A stretch of 64,000 nucleotides of DNA. It comes from Nitrosospira sp. Nsp14 (GTDB lineage: Bacteria; Pseudomonadota; Gammaproteobacteria; Burkholderiales; Nitrosomonadaceae). Position numbers and translations under genes: made by a program. Each line of letters begins with the position of its first letter. Position 1 is the first letter of the stretch. Of the stretch, positions 26,533 through 36,148 are shown one piece after another. The DNA lies in the NCBI RefSeq assembly GCF_900113575.1, contig NZ_FOPV01000017.1, forward strand, positions 1 to 64,000. Direction: 5' to 3'. The notes under the pieces were generated by a model, which saw only the letters and a program-made list of their open reading frames with translations, had not been told where the DNA came from and made no database searches.

Positions 26533-27075
26533 CCGGTGACAGAAGGAAGCCCTCCAGATGGAGACGCGGGATTAAAAAGCAGGCAATCAATTCAGTTGGG
26601 ATAGCGTGGAGAACTGTCCGATCTGCCGCTCCCGATTGCAAAGTGTAAAAACCAGATCCACGCATCGCATTGCGTTGCCTGGCGCCGCGTCAACCGTAGA
26701 TGCCCGGGAACTACTTAATCAAGAGCTGAGATCAAGCCGGCCCTCGGCGCTTCTGCGGCGCAAACGCACTTTCAGGTCAGCTCCCGAGTGAAACTACCGT
26801 CGAATTTTAATTCCTCGCAGTGGGTTTCATCGTGAATTTCAGTCCTCGCCGTTGCAGGAATACTTGTGTGAATAAGTGCTGGTGGACACTTGACAGTACT
26901 ATCAGGAATGCGCAGGGAGCAAAAGGCTGCTGGCATCCTCGTCATGCTCCTTGCCGAGCCTTCTGTTCCTTCGACTCTGTAGTTGCCCCTCCTACACGAG
27001 CGTCCATCTAGTCAGTGCGCTGTTGTCAGCAGGATCTAGCCATAAGGAAAAGAGGAGAGTTCGGCTCGATATATT
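26533..27075. other. Intergenic region without a supportable gene
   Basis: About 540 bases. Frames at 26606 and 26820 are short, lack ribosome-binding sites and show no family similarity. Nothing else stands out. Confidence 0.4.
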
Positions 27076-27819
27076 TCAGTTGGCCGGCGTGTAGCCGGCA
27101 TACCAGAGCACCGCGAAGTAATGGCAGGTCGTTCCGGCAATCACGAAAAGATGCCAGATCAGGTGGCCGTATCGCAGGCGCGAATCGGTCAGGAAAAACG
27201 CCACGCCGCCGGTGTATGCCAGACCTCCCGCAAACAGCCACAGCAGGCCAGGCGCCGGAATCTTTTCAAACAGGGGGTCGATTGCGATCACGGCCAGCCA
27301 CCCCATCAGCAGATAAAGGCCGGTGGAGAGCAGCGGATGCGTCCTCTTTCCGAAAACCTCCATTGCAACCCCAGCCAAGGCAAGGCACCACACCATCCCC
27401 AACAGCATCCAGCCCCACGCGCCTCGAAGTACGCCCAGCGCGAATGGCGCGTATGACCCGGCGATGAGAAGAAAAATGGCGCAATGCTCGATCACGCGAA
27501 AGAGACGCTTGGCGGTGCCCGTGGGCAGCGCGTGATAGAGCGTGGAGGAGAGGTAGAGGATGATTATCGTTGCGGAGAAAAGATACACACCGACCATGAA
27601 TCCGGTGTCGCCGTGCGTTGCCGCATGAACGATGAGAAAAGGGATCCCCGCGAGCGCGGCAATCAGCGCGACGCCATGGCTGATGCTGTTCGCAATTTCT
27701 TCCCCTCGCGACTGTTCGCGCTCGGGAATGCTGAACCATCCCCGAATGCCGGCGGGAGCGGGAACCGGACCGCTATTGCCGGATCGCTGCGCCCGATCAG
27801 TTTTAGGAAGGTTGATCAT
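27076..27819 (-). CDS. trhA: Hemolysin III / TrhA (PAQR superfamily) membrane protein
   Basis: A 247-residue protein with seven predicted membrane helices. Conserved PAQR features are visible: EEIANSISHG near the first helix, SSTLYHAL in the middle, and HLFVIAGTTCHYF in the last helix, supplying the His residues that could coordinate a metal. Bacterial members are annotated as hemolysin III, though they probably affect membrane energetics or lipid state. About 40 polar residues precede the first helix. No clear ribosome-binding site before the ATG. Confidence 0.88.
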   Translation of the reverse strand: MINLPKTDRAQRSGNSGPVPAPAGIRGWFSIPEREQSRGEEIANSISHGVALIAALAGIPFLIVHAATHGDTGFMVGVYLFSATIIILYLSSTLYHALPTGTAKRLFRVIEHCAIFLLIAGSYAPFALGVLRGAWGWMLLGMVWCLALAGVAMEVFGKRTHPLLSTGLYLLMGWLAVIAIDPLFEKIPAPGLLWLFAGGLAYTGGVAFFLTDSRLRYGHLIWHLFVIAGTTCHYFAVLWYAGYTPAN

Positions 27820-28044
27820 GAGACCGAGTCATAGTTGTGAGATATTTGCCCGACGGCCACGGCACTTAGCCGAGGAGGCGGCCCGGCCGAGCATTAAGCC
27901 GCGGCAGGTCCACCTGCCCACCAGGTGCTAAAGTGAGGTTGCCCTATACCATTCCTCCCCCTAATTTGGGTTTAAGGCATGAGACGCCGATTTTCAAGCT
28001 GGCTTGGCCGCCGCGGGACGGTAGGGACTGTTCAAGGAGAGCCC

Positions 28045-29055
28045 ATGAAAGTAGCTGTATGCAGCGCACAAGCGTATGACCGTGAATTCTTGTTGTCCGC
28101 CAACCGTGACTTTGCTCATGAGCTGGTATTCTTCGATTCCCGCCTGAACAGGGAAACGCGGCAGATCGTTGCCGGCTTTCCCGCTGTTTGCGTGTTCGTG
28201 AACGACACGCTCGATGCCGCCGTGCTCGAAACGCTGGCGGGGCAGGGCACCCGGCTGATCGCGTTGCGCTGTGCGGGCTTCAATAACGTGGACATCCAGG
28301 TCGCCGCCAACCTGGGGCTGCACGTGGTGCGGGTGCCCGCCTACTCGCCGCACTCCGTAGCCGAGCATAGCGTGGGGTTGATACTGGCGCTCAACCGGCA
28401 TCTTCCCCAGGCATACAACCGCGTGCGCAATGGAAATTTCGCGTTGCAGGGGTTGCTCGGCTTTGAACTACGGGGCAAGACCGTCGGCATCATCGGCACG
28501 GGCCGCATCGGGGCCGCGGTGGCGTGCATTTTGCACGGTTTCGGCTGCCGCCTCATCGCCTGCGACCCGTATCGAAACACCGAGTGCGTCCAACTTGGCG
28601 TGGAATACGTCCCGCTGGAAAAGCTCTACGCCGAGAGCGATATCGTTACTCTACATTGTCCGCTGACGCCCCAAACGCATCACCTGATCGGGGCAGAAGC
28701 GGTGGGACGCATGAAAGATGGAGTCATGCTGATCAATACAAGCCGTGGCGCGACGATAGACACCTGGGCCGTCGTTGCAGGGTTGAAATCCGGAAAAATC
28801 GGCTCCCTCGGCCTGGATGTGTACGAACAGGAAGGTGACCTGTTCTTTCAGGATTTGTCCGATCAGGTCATACAGGATGATGTGTTCCAGCGCTTGCTGA
28901 CTTTTCCCAACGTGCTGATTACCGGTCACCAGGGATTTTTTACTGCTGAAGCGCTCTCCAGCATCACGCATACCACCCTGCATAACATCAGCGCCTTCGA
29001 GCGCGACGGGGTATGCCAGAATGAAGTAACGCTTGAATTGCTGCAGACAGGTTAG
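28045..29055 (+). CDS. ldhA: D-2-hydroxyacid dehydrogenase, D-lactate dehydrogenase-like
   Basis: A 336-residue NAD-dependent dehydrogenase. The nucleotide-binding motif is [11 protein letters not shown]. The catalytic Arg is in [12 protein letters not shown], Glu in LDVYEQEG, and His in [20 protein letters not shown] and FAERD-type C-terminal features place it with fermentative LdhA-type D-lactate dehydrogenases. It interconverts pyruvate and D-lactate, or a similar 2-oxoacid. AAGGAGAG precedes the ATG at 28045; the longer frame from 27979 is not supported. Confidence 0.88.
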   Translation: MKVAVCSAQAYDREFLLSANRDFAHELVFFDSRLNRETRQIVAGFPAVCVFVNDTLDAAVLETLAGQGTRLIALRCAGFNNVDIQVAANLGLHVVRVPAYSPHSVAEHSVGLILALNRHLPQAYNRVRNGNFALQGLLGFELRGKTVGIIGTGRIGAAVACILHGFGCRLIACDPYRNTECVQLGVEYVPLEKLYAESDIVTLHCPLTPQTHHLIGAEAVGRMKDGVMLINTSRGATIDTWAVVAGLKSGKIGSLGLDVYEQEGDLFFQDLSDQVIQDDVFQRLLTFPNVLITGHQGFFTAEALSSITHTTLHNISAFERDGVCQNEVTLELLQTG

Positions 29056-29109
29056 CCAGCAGCCAGCCTGGTTCATTATCTCCGCATCACAGCAGTCCAC
29101 CTCAAGCCC

Positions 29110-29307
29110 ATGCATCAGTGCCGAACGCTCGTGAAAAACGCACTCGCCACCCCTTCGATCAACGGCCTGACCGATCAGGAGGCTGTCCGCCGTCTGGCCG
29201 CGGAGGGATATATCCGGGAGAGGCAGCGCAAGCGCATTGCGGACCTGTATGCAACAAATCCCCGTTATGTGGCTCATCGAACAGACCAGCTTGAGTGCCG
29301 GGGCTAA
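29110..29307 (+). pseudogene. Possible fragment of a P-type ATPase N-terminus
   Basis: A 65-codon frame containing GLTDQEAVRRLAAEGY, which resembles the N-terminal segment of cation-transporting P-type ATPases (Pfam cation ATPase N). The expected continuation (N-E-L-P and membrane helices) is absent and the frame stops. If real it is a leftover of a deleted transporter gene. It could also be chance. Confidence 0.3.
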
Positions 29308-29341
29308 GCTTGCTGAGCTGCAATCAATCCGCAAACGGGAA

Positions 29342-30307
29342 ATGAAACGACAACATGAACTCCTGTCCGCAACGCTGCTGCTGATGCTGGCTGGCGCAGC
29401 GCATGCAATCGCCGTTGACCCGGATGGTGCCGGGCTTGGTCCTGCCGTGGATGTAAGACGCTTGGGTTGGGCGCCCGGCAACTCCCTGATAACACCGGTC
29501 GGTAGCGCGTCTATATTTACCCACCCTCTCGGCGACGTGTTCCAGCGCTACACCCATGCGTCGCTAGCCCGGTTTGAGGATAGCAAGGGAGTCAGCATTG
29601 GTATTTCTTCTCCCAGCCCATGGACATTTATCGCAGGCTATCGGGAGCAGGTGGTCTCAACCGTTGGGAACAGTGTGGTACTGGATACGATTGGCGGCGG
29701 CGAGAATTTCTTCAGGCTATATTTCGATCCAACACCCAACGCCAACTCTGGCAACGGGACCGGCTATGGACCGGACGCCACCAATCCCGATGCGGGGCTC
29801 GCACTGTCGGGCACGATTGACGCTTCGATCGGGCAAACAGCAATCTCAGCGCTTAGGGTTCAGCCCGGGAATCTTGACACATCCGGTAGTGATAACTATC
29901 CTGAGGTGGACAGCATCGCTGCGAGAGGGAATGGCACGCTCGCAGTCATTATAAATCACGTCGATATGGCGTATTTTCCGGAGGGATTCAACCCAGGACT
30001 GGGCTTGCATTTCCAGACCGTGCTTGACTTGCCATTTTCCCGAACTGATCCATCTTCCTGCTTCAAAAATGGGGCAAACATGCTGATCGATGGAGTCGGT
30101 CCCAATACCCTTGGCGGAAGGGAATGTGATGCCAACACGGTGGGAAACATCAATGGTATTGATGGAACCAACCTGATGCTCATGACCGACTCATCCTCCT
30201 CTTTCACCCAGGCTGCCTCTGTGCCGGAGCCCGCGTCCCTGGCATTATTGGGTGTTGGGCTGGCTGCGATGGTGCGGCCAAGACGGTCGCGTAAAGCCGG
30301 GCACTAG
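29342..30307 (+). CDS. PEP-CTERM sorting domain protein
   Basis: A 321-residue exported protein. It has a signal peptide (LLSATLLLMLAGAAHAIA) and a beta-rich, Gly/Asn/Ser-rich body (DPTPNANSGNGTGYGPD). It ends with a PEP-CTERM signal: VPEPASLALLGVGLAAMV followed by RPRRSRK. The ATG at 29342 directly precedes the signal; the frame upstream to 29237 is not plausible. Five Cys or fewer, none in a metal motif. Surface localisation via exosortase is expected; the specific role is unknown. Confidence 0.82.
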   Translation: MKRQHELLSATLLLMLAGAAHAIAVDPDGAGLGPAVDVRRLGWAPGNSLITPVGSASIFTHPLGDVFQRYTHASLARFEDSKGVSIGISSPSPWTFIAGYREQVVSTVGNSVVLDTIGGGENFFRLYFDPTPNANSGNGTGYGPDATNPDAGLALSGTIDASIGQTAISALRVQPGNLDTSGSDNYPEVDSIAARGNGTLAVIINHVDMAYFPEGFNPGLGLHFQTVLDLPFSRTDPSSCFKNGANMLIDGVGPNTLGGRECDANTVGNINGIDGTNLMLMTDSSSSFTQAASVPEPASLALLGVGLAAMVRPRRSRKAGH

Positions 30308-30406
30308 TACCGCTCCCATATGCGACTCTGGCTGGCCCTAGCCATCAGCAGGCTATCCGCATATGATGCCTGCGCGCCCCTGTCCTGTTCCCTGTCCTGT
30401 TACGAG

Positions 30407-31501
30407 CTACCGGTAAAGATGGAGACGGGCTTCCCGCCAGAGCATGTCGTCCATCATGAAGCCCATGTCATCATCGAGCATCCCTTTCAAGCGTTCTCGC
30501 CGCAGCAGATCGTCGATGGTAAGCCCCACTGGCAGAAAGCCATCGAATACCGTACCCACCCGCTTGGTCTTGAAGAACTCTAGATTCTTGCTATAGGCCC
30601 GGGGCGGCAAGGGGATATATTTCACTTCCCTCACCGCCGCAGAGGCATTCTTCATATAGAACTCGACAAACTCTTTGATCTCCGGTTTCTCTGCCGCCTT
30701 GATATTCACGTAAATGAAGATGGGGCGGGATAGCGGCTGATACGTTCCATCCTCCACCGTCTCGGCGGATGGGAGCACCCCTTCGCCCCTTCCATTATCG
30801 ATCGCAACCGCTCTGAGCTTATCCTCATTCTGTTTGTAATATCCGTAACCAAAGAAGCCCAGAGCATTCTTGTCGCCAGCCACGCCCTGCACCAACACGT
30901 TGTCATCCTCTGAAGGGGTAAAGTCGCGCCGGCTGGCCTGGGCCTTACCGACAATGGCCCGGGTAAAGTAATCAAAGGTGCCCGAATCTGTGCCAGCCCC
31001 GTAGAGCCGGAAGGTTTCATCAGGCCATGCCGGATTTACCTGGCTCCACCGGGTTATCTTGCCCTCAGCAGCTGGCGCCCACATCTTCTTCAGTTCGGCC
31101 ACAGTCGTGGTTTTGATCCAGTTATTCGCGGGATTCACCACGACCGTTATCGGATCGAATGCCACCGGCAGCTCGACGTACTGTATCCCGGCGTTATTGC
31201 AGGCCTTGATTTCATTTCGCTGGATAGGGCGCGACGCATTGGCGATATCGATTTTACCTTGACAGAATTTCGAGAAGCCGCCGCCAGTGCCGGAGATACC
31301 AACCGTAACGTTGACGGCGCCTTTCTTCTCTTTCTGGAAATTTTCCGCTACCGCCTCCGTGATGGGGTGCATGGTACTGGAACCATCAATCGCGATAATC
31401 GTTTCCGCGCGTGCAATGCTGGCCGCGCCGCCGCCGGTGATGATGAGGCCGGTAAGCGCGGCTGCGACGCTGAGTAGCCGAAGGTTTGGTGTTGTTAACA
31501 T
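30407..31501 (-). CDS. pstS: PstS-like phosphate-binding protein, orphan
   Basis: A 364-residue periplasmic binding protein. After a signal peptide (ending SIARA) the mature part begins [20 protein letters not shown], followed by the phosphate-pocket residues in [21 protein letters not shown] and [13 protein letters not shown], all typical of the PstS family. The ATG at 31501 is preceded by GAGGG. No pstC, pstA or pstB follows; the next gene downstream is on the other strand. The C-terminus carries an unusual acidic, Met-rich extension ([16 protein letters not shown]). A Pho box lies upstream. Confidence 0.9.
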   Translation of the reverse strand: MLTTPNLRLLSVAAALTGLIITGGGAASIARAETIIAIDGSSTMHPITEAVAENFQKEKKGAVNVTVGISGTGGGFSKFCQGKIDIANASRPIQRNEIKACNNAGIQYVELPVAFDPITVVVNPANNWIKTTTVAELKKMWAPAAEGKITRWSQVNPAWPDETFRLYGAGTDSGTFDYFTRAIVGKAQASRRDFTPSEDDNVLVQGVAGDKNALGFFGYGYYKQNEDKLRAVAIDNGRGEGVLPSAETVEDGTYQPLSRPIFIYVNIKAAEKPEIKEFVEFYMKNASAAVREVKYIPLPPRAYSKNLEFFKTKRVGTVFDGFLPVGLTIDDLLRRERLKGMLDDDMGFMMDDMLWREARLHLYR

Positions 31502-31574
31502 TTTTTCCCTCAAGTCATGATTGAATAGCTGTCCGAAACCCGGGGCGGAGCGGGACGCGCAAGCGCCATAGCTC

Positions 31575-31608
31575 ATTATGCTCTTTTCCTGTTACAGTTT
31601 CATGTAAG
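31575..31608 (-). promoter_or_regulatory. PhoB box and -10 element upstream of pstS
   Basis: Reading the minus strand, CTTACAT-GAAA-CTGTAAC (31608-31591) fits the two 7-bp PhoB half-sites separated by 4 bases. Exactly 10 bases later is CATAAT (31580-31575), a good -10. This spacing is that of PhoB-activated promoters lacking a -35. Transcription would begin near 31568, giving a leader of about 67 bases before the pstS start. Confidence 0.65.
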
Positions 31609-31979
31609 GAAGAAATTTGTGCTCTCCGCTTCGCACGTCGCGTTCATATCCCGTCCTCGCCCAATCGACGGCAAACCAGTACGGCTTCAGCGGCCGGAGA
31701 AGTTTTTGCTGCTTGGAACAATGGAACTGTTGTACGCCATGCACCGTTGCGGGGAAGGTGACGAGCGGAAGCGGGATGAAGACGGGGAAGGGGGAGGGAG
31801 GGGCGCCGCAACGGCCGCGCTAGCCCGATGCTTTAGCGGTATTGCAGCCCGGCGGGGCTGCCCCTTCCGAAAAATGAGCCCATGCATGAGTCAGCGGACC
31901 CCGCAGAGCCAGGAGCCCGTGAGATCAGGACATCACGGACAGGTAACCTGGCTTTGCGAATAAGGAAATAATAGCCCAA
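31609..31979. other. Intergenic region upstream of pstS
   Basis: A frame at 31619-31963 is open on the plus strand but has no start context or recognisable content and probably reflects GC bias. Purine-rich runs occur near 31770-31805. No gene is called. Confidence 0.4.
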
Positions 31980-32561
31980 CTACGAGTGCCGCGACGACCG
32001 CCACTGCTGTATGCGTTTCGACTGCATGATCTTGTACGCGAGCAAGCTCAACAACAATAGGGCGATCAGTGGCCCGACCGCGGAACGGAACGTTTTTGCG
32101 TAATTGATCATTTCTACGCGCAACGAGTACTCATAACGCACCGGCGGCACGGAATCGCCGGTGATAAAAACCGTGTACAGTCCCTTGTCCAGGCTGGTCT
32201 CCCCCTTGATCACGCCATCGGGATGATAGCTCGGGCGCAAGTATGTCACCGTCTCGTCTTCGGTTTCGTTAGTCCCTCTGACGACCCTGACGCCAATAGG
32301 TATGTCGCGCAGCGCCGGGTCTACGAGATCGACCACCAGATAGGTATTGCCCTGCTTGGGTATCTCCGTGCAATACTGATCGGCGGGCTCATATTGAGGC
32401 TGATAGGCGCTCAAATGCACCAGGCTGTTGTCCCCAAGGCGGCGCACGCATGTGTCCTCCTCCATGGCTACTTTGCCATGTGCCGCGACTCCACCGCTGT
32501 AAAAAGCTGAGACAAGGACAAGAGCCAATACACCGGCCTGTATCGCTTGTTTGATCATCAT
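31980..32561 (-). CDS. Exported protein with C-terminal membrane anchor, unknown function
   Basis: A 193-residue protein. A signal peptide (GVLALVLVSAFYSGGVAAHG) would leave a mature protein starting with His. The periplasmic part has two Cys (EEDTCVRRLG and ADQYCTEIP) about 25 residues apart and a beta-sandwich-like segment (NTYLVVDLVDPALRDIPIGV). A single C-terminal helix (VGPLIALLLLSLLAYKIM) is followed by a basic tail. GAGGAG lies 7 bases before the first of two consecutive ATG codons. The layout, a periplasmic domain with a cytoplasmic basic tail, resembles small copper-site accessory proteins of ammonia oxidisers, but I cannot assign a family. Confidence 0.72.
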   Translation of the reverse strand: MMIKQAIQAGVLALVLVSAFYSGGVAAHGKVAMEEDTCVRRLGDNSLVHLSAYQPQYEPADQYCTEIPKQGNTYLVVDLVDPALRDIPIGVRVVRGTNETEDETVTYLRPSYHPDGVIKGETSLDKGLYTVFITGDSVPPVRYEYSLRVEMINYAKTFRSAVGPLIALLLLSLLAYKIMQSKRIQQWRSSRHS

Positions 32562-32916
32562 TCGATTACTCCTCTTGATTTATATTCCGTACCGTCGCGC
32601 CTGATACTCATGTCTGTACATGCTCCACGAGGGGGTCCGCGGGTCGCTGATAGTGGAAGGGAATTTCGGACTTTAACATCAGCAGCGCCATAACGTCTTC
32701 CCAATATAAGTCACGGGTAAAGCGAAATGTGGGATGAATTTTTTCTATAGCATGGGCCGCTCGTTTCATTTCTAATGCCGCGGCCAAAAATACTTTGCGT
32801 GAAACCAACCTTAGGCAACAGGTGAAAGAGGAGTTTACTCTCCTCGTTTATCGTTGCATAATGCAAGTATAATCGATTAATTGCACGTTGCAACCAAAAT
32901 AATCAGCCGAGGTAAA
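32562..32916. other. Divergent intergenic region before the HxlR gene
   Basis: About 355 bases. A minus-strand frame at 32608-32808 (66 codons, TTG start) has protein-like composition but no ribosome-binding site or known family. It should hold the promoters of the two flanking divergent genes. Confidence 0.35.
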
Positions 32917-33291
32917 GTGGGTAAACCAGATCAGACCAAGCGTTCCTCCTGCCCGGTCAGTTGCGCGCTCGATATACTGGGCGACAAGTGGACCTTGCTG
33001 GTTATTCGCGATATTCTGTTTATGCAAAAGCGATACTTTCAGGATTTCCTGGAGTCGCCGGAGAAAATCGCCTCCAATATACTTTCTGACCGGTTGAAGA
33101 AACTGGAAGAGTGCAATATCGTTTCGCGGCAGCGCGATCCGGGCAATGCGCGCAGGATCATTTATACCCTCACCGATAAAGGGCTGGACCTGTCGCCGGC
33201 CATTCTGGAGTTATTACGCTGGGGCGCGAAGTATGATCCGGAAAGCAACGTGAGTGATTGCTTGATACAGAGCTCGAACAATCCTATTTAA
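32917..33291 (+). CDS. HxlR-family transcriptional regulator
   Basis: A 124-residue winged-helix regulator. The family signature is SCPVSCALDILGDKWTLLVI near the N-terminus, then FQDFLESPEKIASNILSDRL, the recognition helix region KKLEECNIVSRQ and the wing NARRIIYTLTDKG. I choose the GTG at 32917 because GAGG lies 4 bases upstream and the protein then begins at the usual distance from the conserved CPV; the frame itself opens with a TTG at 32881. Target unknown; it is divergent from the anchored protein at 31980 and adjacent to the CRISPR array. Confidence 0.85.
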   Translation: MGKPDQTKRSSCPVSCALDILGDKWTLLVIRDILFMQKRYFQDFLESPEKIASNILSDRLKKLEECNIVSRQRDPGNARRIIYTLTDKGLDLSPAILELLRWGAKYDPESNVSDCLIQSSNNPI

Positions 33292-33339
33292 TGGATTGAT
33301 TTTTCATATTAAATCCGGTATTTTTTCTGTATGAGTTGT

Positions 33340-33425
33340 GGGCTTGGCTGCCTTTCCGGCAGTGACTTGCTATCCAGCTTATCATCAATTTCCTTAATTT
33401 CTGAACTGCCTTTCCGGCAGTGATT
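33340..33425 (-). CRISPR. Two-repeat type I-F array (one spacer)
   Basis: Two 28-base units, 33340-33367 and 33398-33425, share an identical 18-base core (CTGCCTTTCCGGCAGTGA on the plus strand) and lie 58 bases apart, leaving a 30-base spacer. On the minus strand each contains CACTGCCGGAAAGGCAG, a 5-bp stem with a GGAAA loop, the hairpin recognised by Cas6f. The outer 8 bases of the unit at 33340 are degenerate, as expected for the terminal repeat. It lies about 100 bases downstream of csy4. A more decayed third unit may exist near 33455. Confidence 0.75.
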
Positions 33426-33525
33426 TTCACCTGAACTGCAGCAACTCTCCAACGTTTCCCGGTTTGCCTCGGCGGGCACTGTGGCGTACGCCGCAATCCC
33501 GCATTACGCCACTCCTCCCGCCATG

Positions 33526-34089
33526 CTAAAACCAGGGCACAGTCGCGGTCGGGCTGAATCCGTAGGCACCAAACGTCCCCTCGACGGCCTGTTCCTGGAG
33601 CGGCAGATGTTCGATGAAGAGGCGGAACTGTTGTCCCGTGCTTCGGCTGGTCAGGATAAGACAGGGCAGTTTTAGCCGTTGCGCGGTGCTGTCGGGTATG
33701 ATCTCGCGCGCGGCCTCGGCGCTGATGTTTTTCCGGCGCATCAGCCGTCGCCGCTCGCGTTCGGGATTGCTTTTTGCCTGGACCCGCCGCACCACCCGGT
33801 GACCGGCATGAGCGGGTACCTCCGTGATTGCCCCGATGGTAGCGTGGTCCTGCACCCCTCCGGTCCATTCTCGCTGCATTATTTTCTCCAGATCGCCACC
33901 CTTGCCGTGCAGGCGCAAGCGTGCCCCAAGCGTGAGGCCGTTCGGTTTCCAGTCGGGGAAACTGATCCCGATATTAACTTCGCGCTGTGCTGCCAGGGCC
34001 AGATGTAGACGACTGAAAAGCGCATTCATCAATATCCCGGACGAAAAATCGGGGTCGGGCAGCAGCTTGATTTCAAGATACCTGTTCAT
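33526..34089 (-). CDS. cas6f: Type I-F CRISPR endoribonuclease Cas6f (Csy4)
   Basis: A 187-residue crRNA-processing endonuclease, the same length as Pseudomonas aeruginosa Csy4. It begins [20 protein letters not shown] and carries the catalytic His at position 29 ([12 protein letters not shown]). The Arg-rich RNA-binding helix is present ([18 protein letters not shown]), as are [10 protein letters not shown] and the terminal VPWF. It should cut the array transcript at the base of the repeat hairpin. It overlaps csy3 by 4 bases and is the last gene of the operon. Confidence 0.96.
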   Translation of the reverse strand: MNRYLEIKLLPDPDFSSGILMNALFSRLHLALAAQREVNIGISFPDWKPNGLTLGARLRLHGKGGDLEKIMQREWTGGVQDHATIGAITEVPAHAGHRVVRRVQAKSNPERERRRLMRRKNISAEAAREIIPDSTAQRLKLPCLILTSRSTGQQFRLFIEHLPLQEQAVEGTFGAYGFSPTATVPWF

Positions 34090-35126
34090 GAATCCTTTTC
34101 GCCAAACACGCCGCCACGGATCAGCATCGCCATCACGAAATGCTGGTTGTCACGGGCTGGCGGATGCGCGTTAAGCACCCACTCGCTCAGCAGGGTATAG
34201 AAATCGGCTTTCATTTTCGGCTGTCGGTACGCCTTCCCCTGCGTGGTAACCGAGCCATACGGCTCAATCGCGATCGGCCCCAGATCAGAGCCATCGCCAT
34301 CGGGATACCAGGTATCAATGGTCCGCAGGGCGTTACCGATTTTTTGGCTATGGAGGGCCGCCACCGATGCAACGGAATAGAGCGTCTTGCTTTTCCGCCC
34401 TTTTTTATTCCCGCGATCGAGGATCAACTCCTGGGACGGGTACACTTCCTGGCCGTCCCCGACACGCGCATAGGCAGACACCTCCAGCAATACGGCTCTG
34501 CCCGAAAGCCCCTGCTCGATTACTTGCGCCAATCCTTGCAAGGCGGGCGCCATGTCTGCGGGCGCATCGAAATTCCTGAGGGAGAGATGACGGCCATTGA
34601 AGGTCCAGCGGCCGTTGGTTTCATGATTGGTTTCATCATGAACCAGATGCCGGACGTGCACCTCCACCTGTTCCGCGCCGATCCGGTTACGCCAGAGGAA
34701 ACGACCGTTGGCGAGGTTATGCGCATAGCGGCGGGCGAGCTCGGCGAAGCCGATCTTGCTCGCATAGTGCGCCACGATAGCGTTCAATCTCCCCTGGTAA
34801 TCAACGCTGTTGCATGCGGCGGGAACGCCTGCGCCGTCCAGAACGCGCAGCGTGAAGCGCACGCGCAACGTATCGTGGACATTGGGCAGGGTAGCGACAT
34901 CCACTGCCTGCAAGTTTGGAGATTGAATCGAGGCATCGAGCTTCGACGGGTCCTGGTCCTTTATTGAAAGCCGATGCGAAATCGTACCACGAACGGATTT
35001 TTCCCTGACCATCACGGCGGGCCACGCGCTGCCGTTCTCCCGGTCGTCCCACCGTCCCGAGGAAAAAAGGGCGTCCGAGGGGTCCAGTTTGCGTTCAAAG
35101 GCAAGTACCGAGGCGGTTTTCAGCAC
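34086..35126 (-). CDS. csy3: Type I-F Cascade backbone protein Cas7f (Csy3)
   Basis: A 346-residue backbone subunit that coats the crRNA spacer. Family markers are [20 protein letters not shown] at the start, then [31 protein letters not shown] and [16 protein letters not shown]. Length agrees with the family (about 340). It overlaps csy2 by 7 bases and csy4 by 4 bases, so all four genes are translationally coupled. Confidence 0.96.
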   Translation of the reverse strand: MLKTASVLAFERKLDPSDALFSSGRWDDRENGSAWPAVMVREKSVRGTISHRLSIKDQDPSKLDASIQSPNLQAVDVATLPNVHDTLRVRFTLRVLDGAGVPAACNSVDYQGRLNAIVAHYASKIGFAELARRYAHNLANGRFLWRNRIGAEQVEVHVRHLVHDETNHETNGRWTFNGRHLSLRNFDAPADMAPALQGLAQVIEQGLSGRAVLLEVSAYARVGDGQEVYPSQELILDRGNKKGRKSKTLYSVASVAALHSQKIGNALRTIDTWYPDGDGSDLGPIAIEPYGSVTTQGKAYRQPKMKADFYTLLSEWVLNAHPPARDNQHFVMAMLIRGGVFGEKDS

Positions 35127-36148
35127 AATTCATTTTCCCCTTTGCGATTCCTCGTATCGAGATAGCTGGAATAACGGTTGACGCAGCAATAAATTCCGTT
35201 TTCTGGCTGGGATTCGGTATGCCAGAGCAGCTGATCCAGGTTTTCCACGCGATTTGGACTGATCCATTCGCCAAGCGAATAAAGGCTCTCGGCGAAACCG
35301 AACGGTGTGATGCCGTCACGCGTGTTTTGAACTTCCGTGTTCGCATAAATAGGGGACAGGACGCTGTAACCTATAGGCAGCGGCACCAACCATCCTGGTT
35401 TTCTGCGCACGTCCCACCGCACCTCATCGCCTGACCCGGCGCGAGGCAACCCGGGCTCGATATTCAAGCGCGAAAAATCCAGTAACGCATCCAGCATATT
35501 GGGCGTCGCTCCGCTGCCCGCCTGCCGGGCTCTCATCTCGGCGAGATGTTCGATCAGCAAGTCGTTGCGCTGCACCAGAGCGAAACCCGGCAACAGATGG
35601 CGGCGCAAGCCGCGTAATGGTTCAACCTGACCCTGCGGGCCGTCCCCCAGCGGCCACCACCTCCGCATCGGCATCTTTTTGGGGGCCGGCGGCGGCAACA
35701 GACTGCCCCCGGCCAGGCGCATGCCCTGCGCGATATGGAAAAGCTCTTCGGCAAATCGCTCCCCCTCGCCAGCGGAGAGCCGATCCTTTACCGCGATGAC
35801 CAGGCTGACCTCCATGTGTGCGCGGCCTTCCTCCACCATGGCGGGGGCGCGGCCGTCTTTTTCCCCCGGATTGCGCGTAAGGTGAAATACGTGCGCGCGA
35901 TCCCCTGACGACCAGGAGACCTGCGGCTGAAAATCGTGGCAAATGATCCCGACGCCCCCGAACCCTTCCTGGAAGCAAGCGGATATTCCGCGTTCCATCG
36001 CTTTCCGCTGCAATGCATGAGCAAAGCCGGTAAAGGCGGTAGGGGAGGGAAAACCCCAGCTGAGCGGGCTGGAAATTGCGTTTGCGTTCTGCACGCACAG
36101 GTTTGGCAAAAGCACGAGGGCGGCGGCCTTCCTGACAAGGTCAGTCAT
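35120..36148 (-). CDS. csy2: Type I-F Cascade protein Cas5f (Csy2)
   Basis: A 342-residue subunit that binds the crRNA 5' handle with Cas8f. Recognisable segments are [20 protein letters not shown] near the N-terminus, MEVSLVIAV, and near the C-terminus [11 protein letters not shown] and [14 protein letters not shown], all characteristic of Csy2. It is separate from Csy1, unlike the fused Cas8f-Cas5f of transposon-encoded I-F3 systems. Overlaps csy1 by 8 bases. Confidence 0.95.
   Translation of the reverse strand: MTDLVRKAAALVLLPNLCVQNANAISSPLSWGFPSPTAFTGFAHALQRKAMERGISACFQEGFGGVGIICHDFQPQVSWSSGDRAHVFHLTRNPGEKDGRAPAMVEEGRAHMEVSLVIAVKDRLSAGEGERFAEELFHIAQGMRLAGGSLLPPPAPKKMPMRRWWPLGDGPQGQVEPLRGLRRHLLPGFALVQRNDLLIEHLAEMRARQAGSGATPNMLDALLDFSRLNIEPGLPRAGSGDEVRWDVRRKPGWLVPLPIGYSVLSPIYANTEVQNTRDGITPFGFAESLYSLGEWISPNRVENLDQLLWHTESQPENGIYCCVNRYSSYLDTRNRKGENELC

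Noticed and set aside
32608-32808. A 66-codon minus-strand frame downstream of the anchored protein
   Set aside because: TTG start without ribosome-binding site; no similarity; left as an intergenic note.
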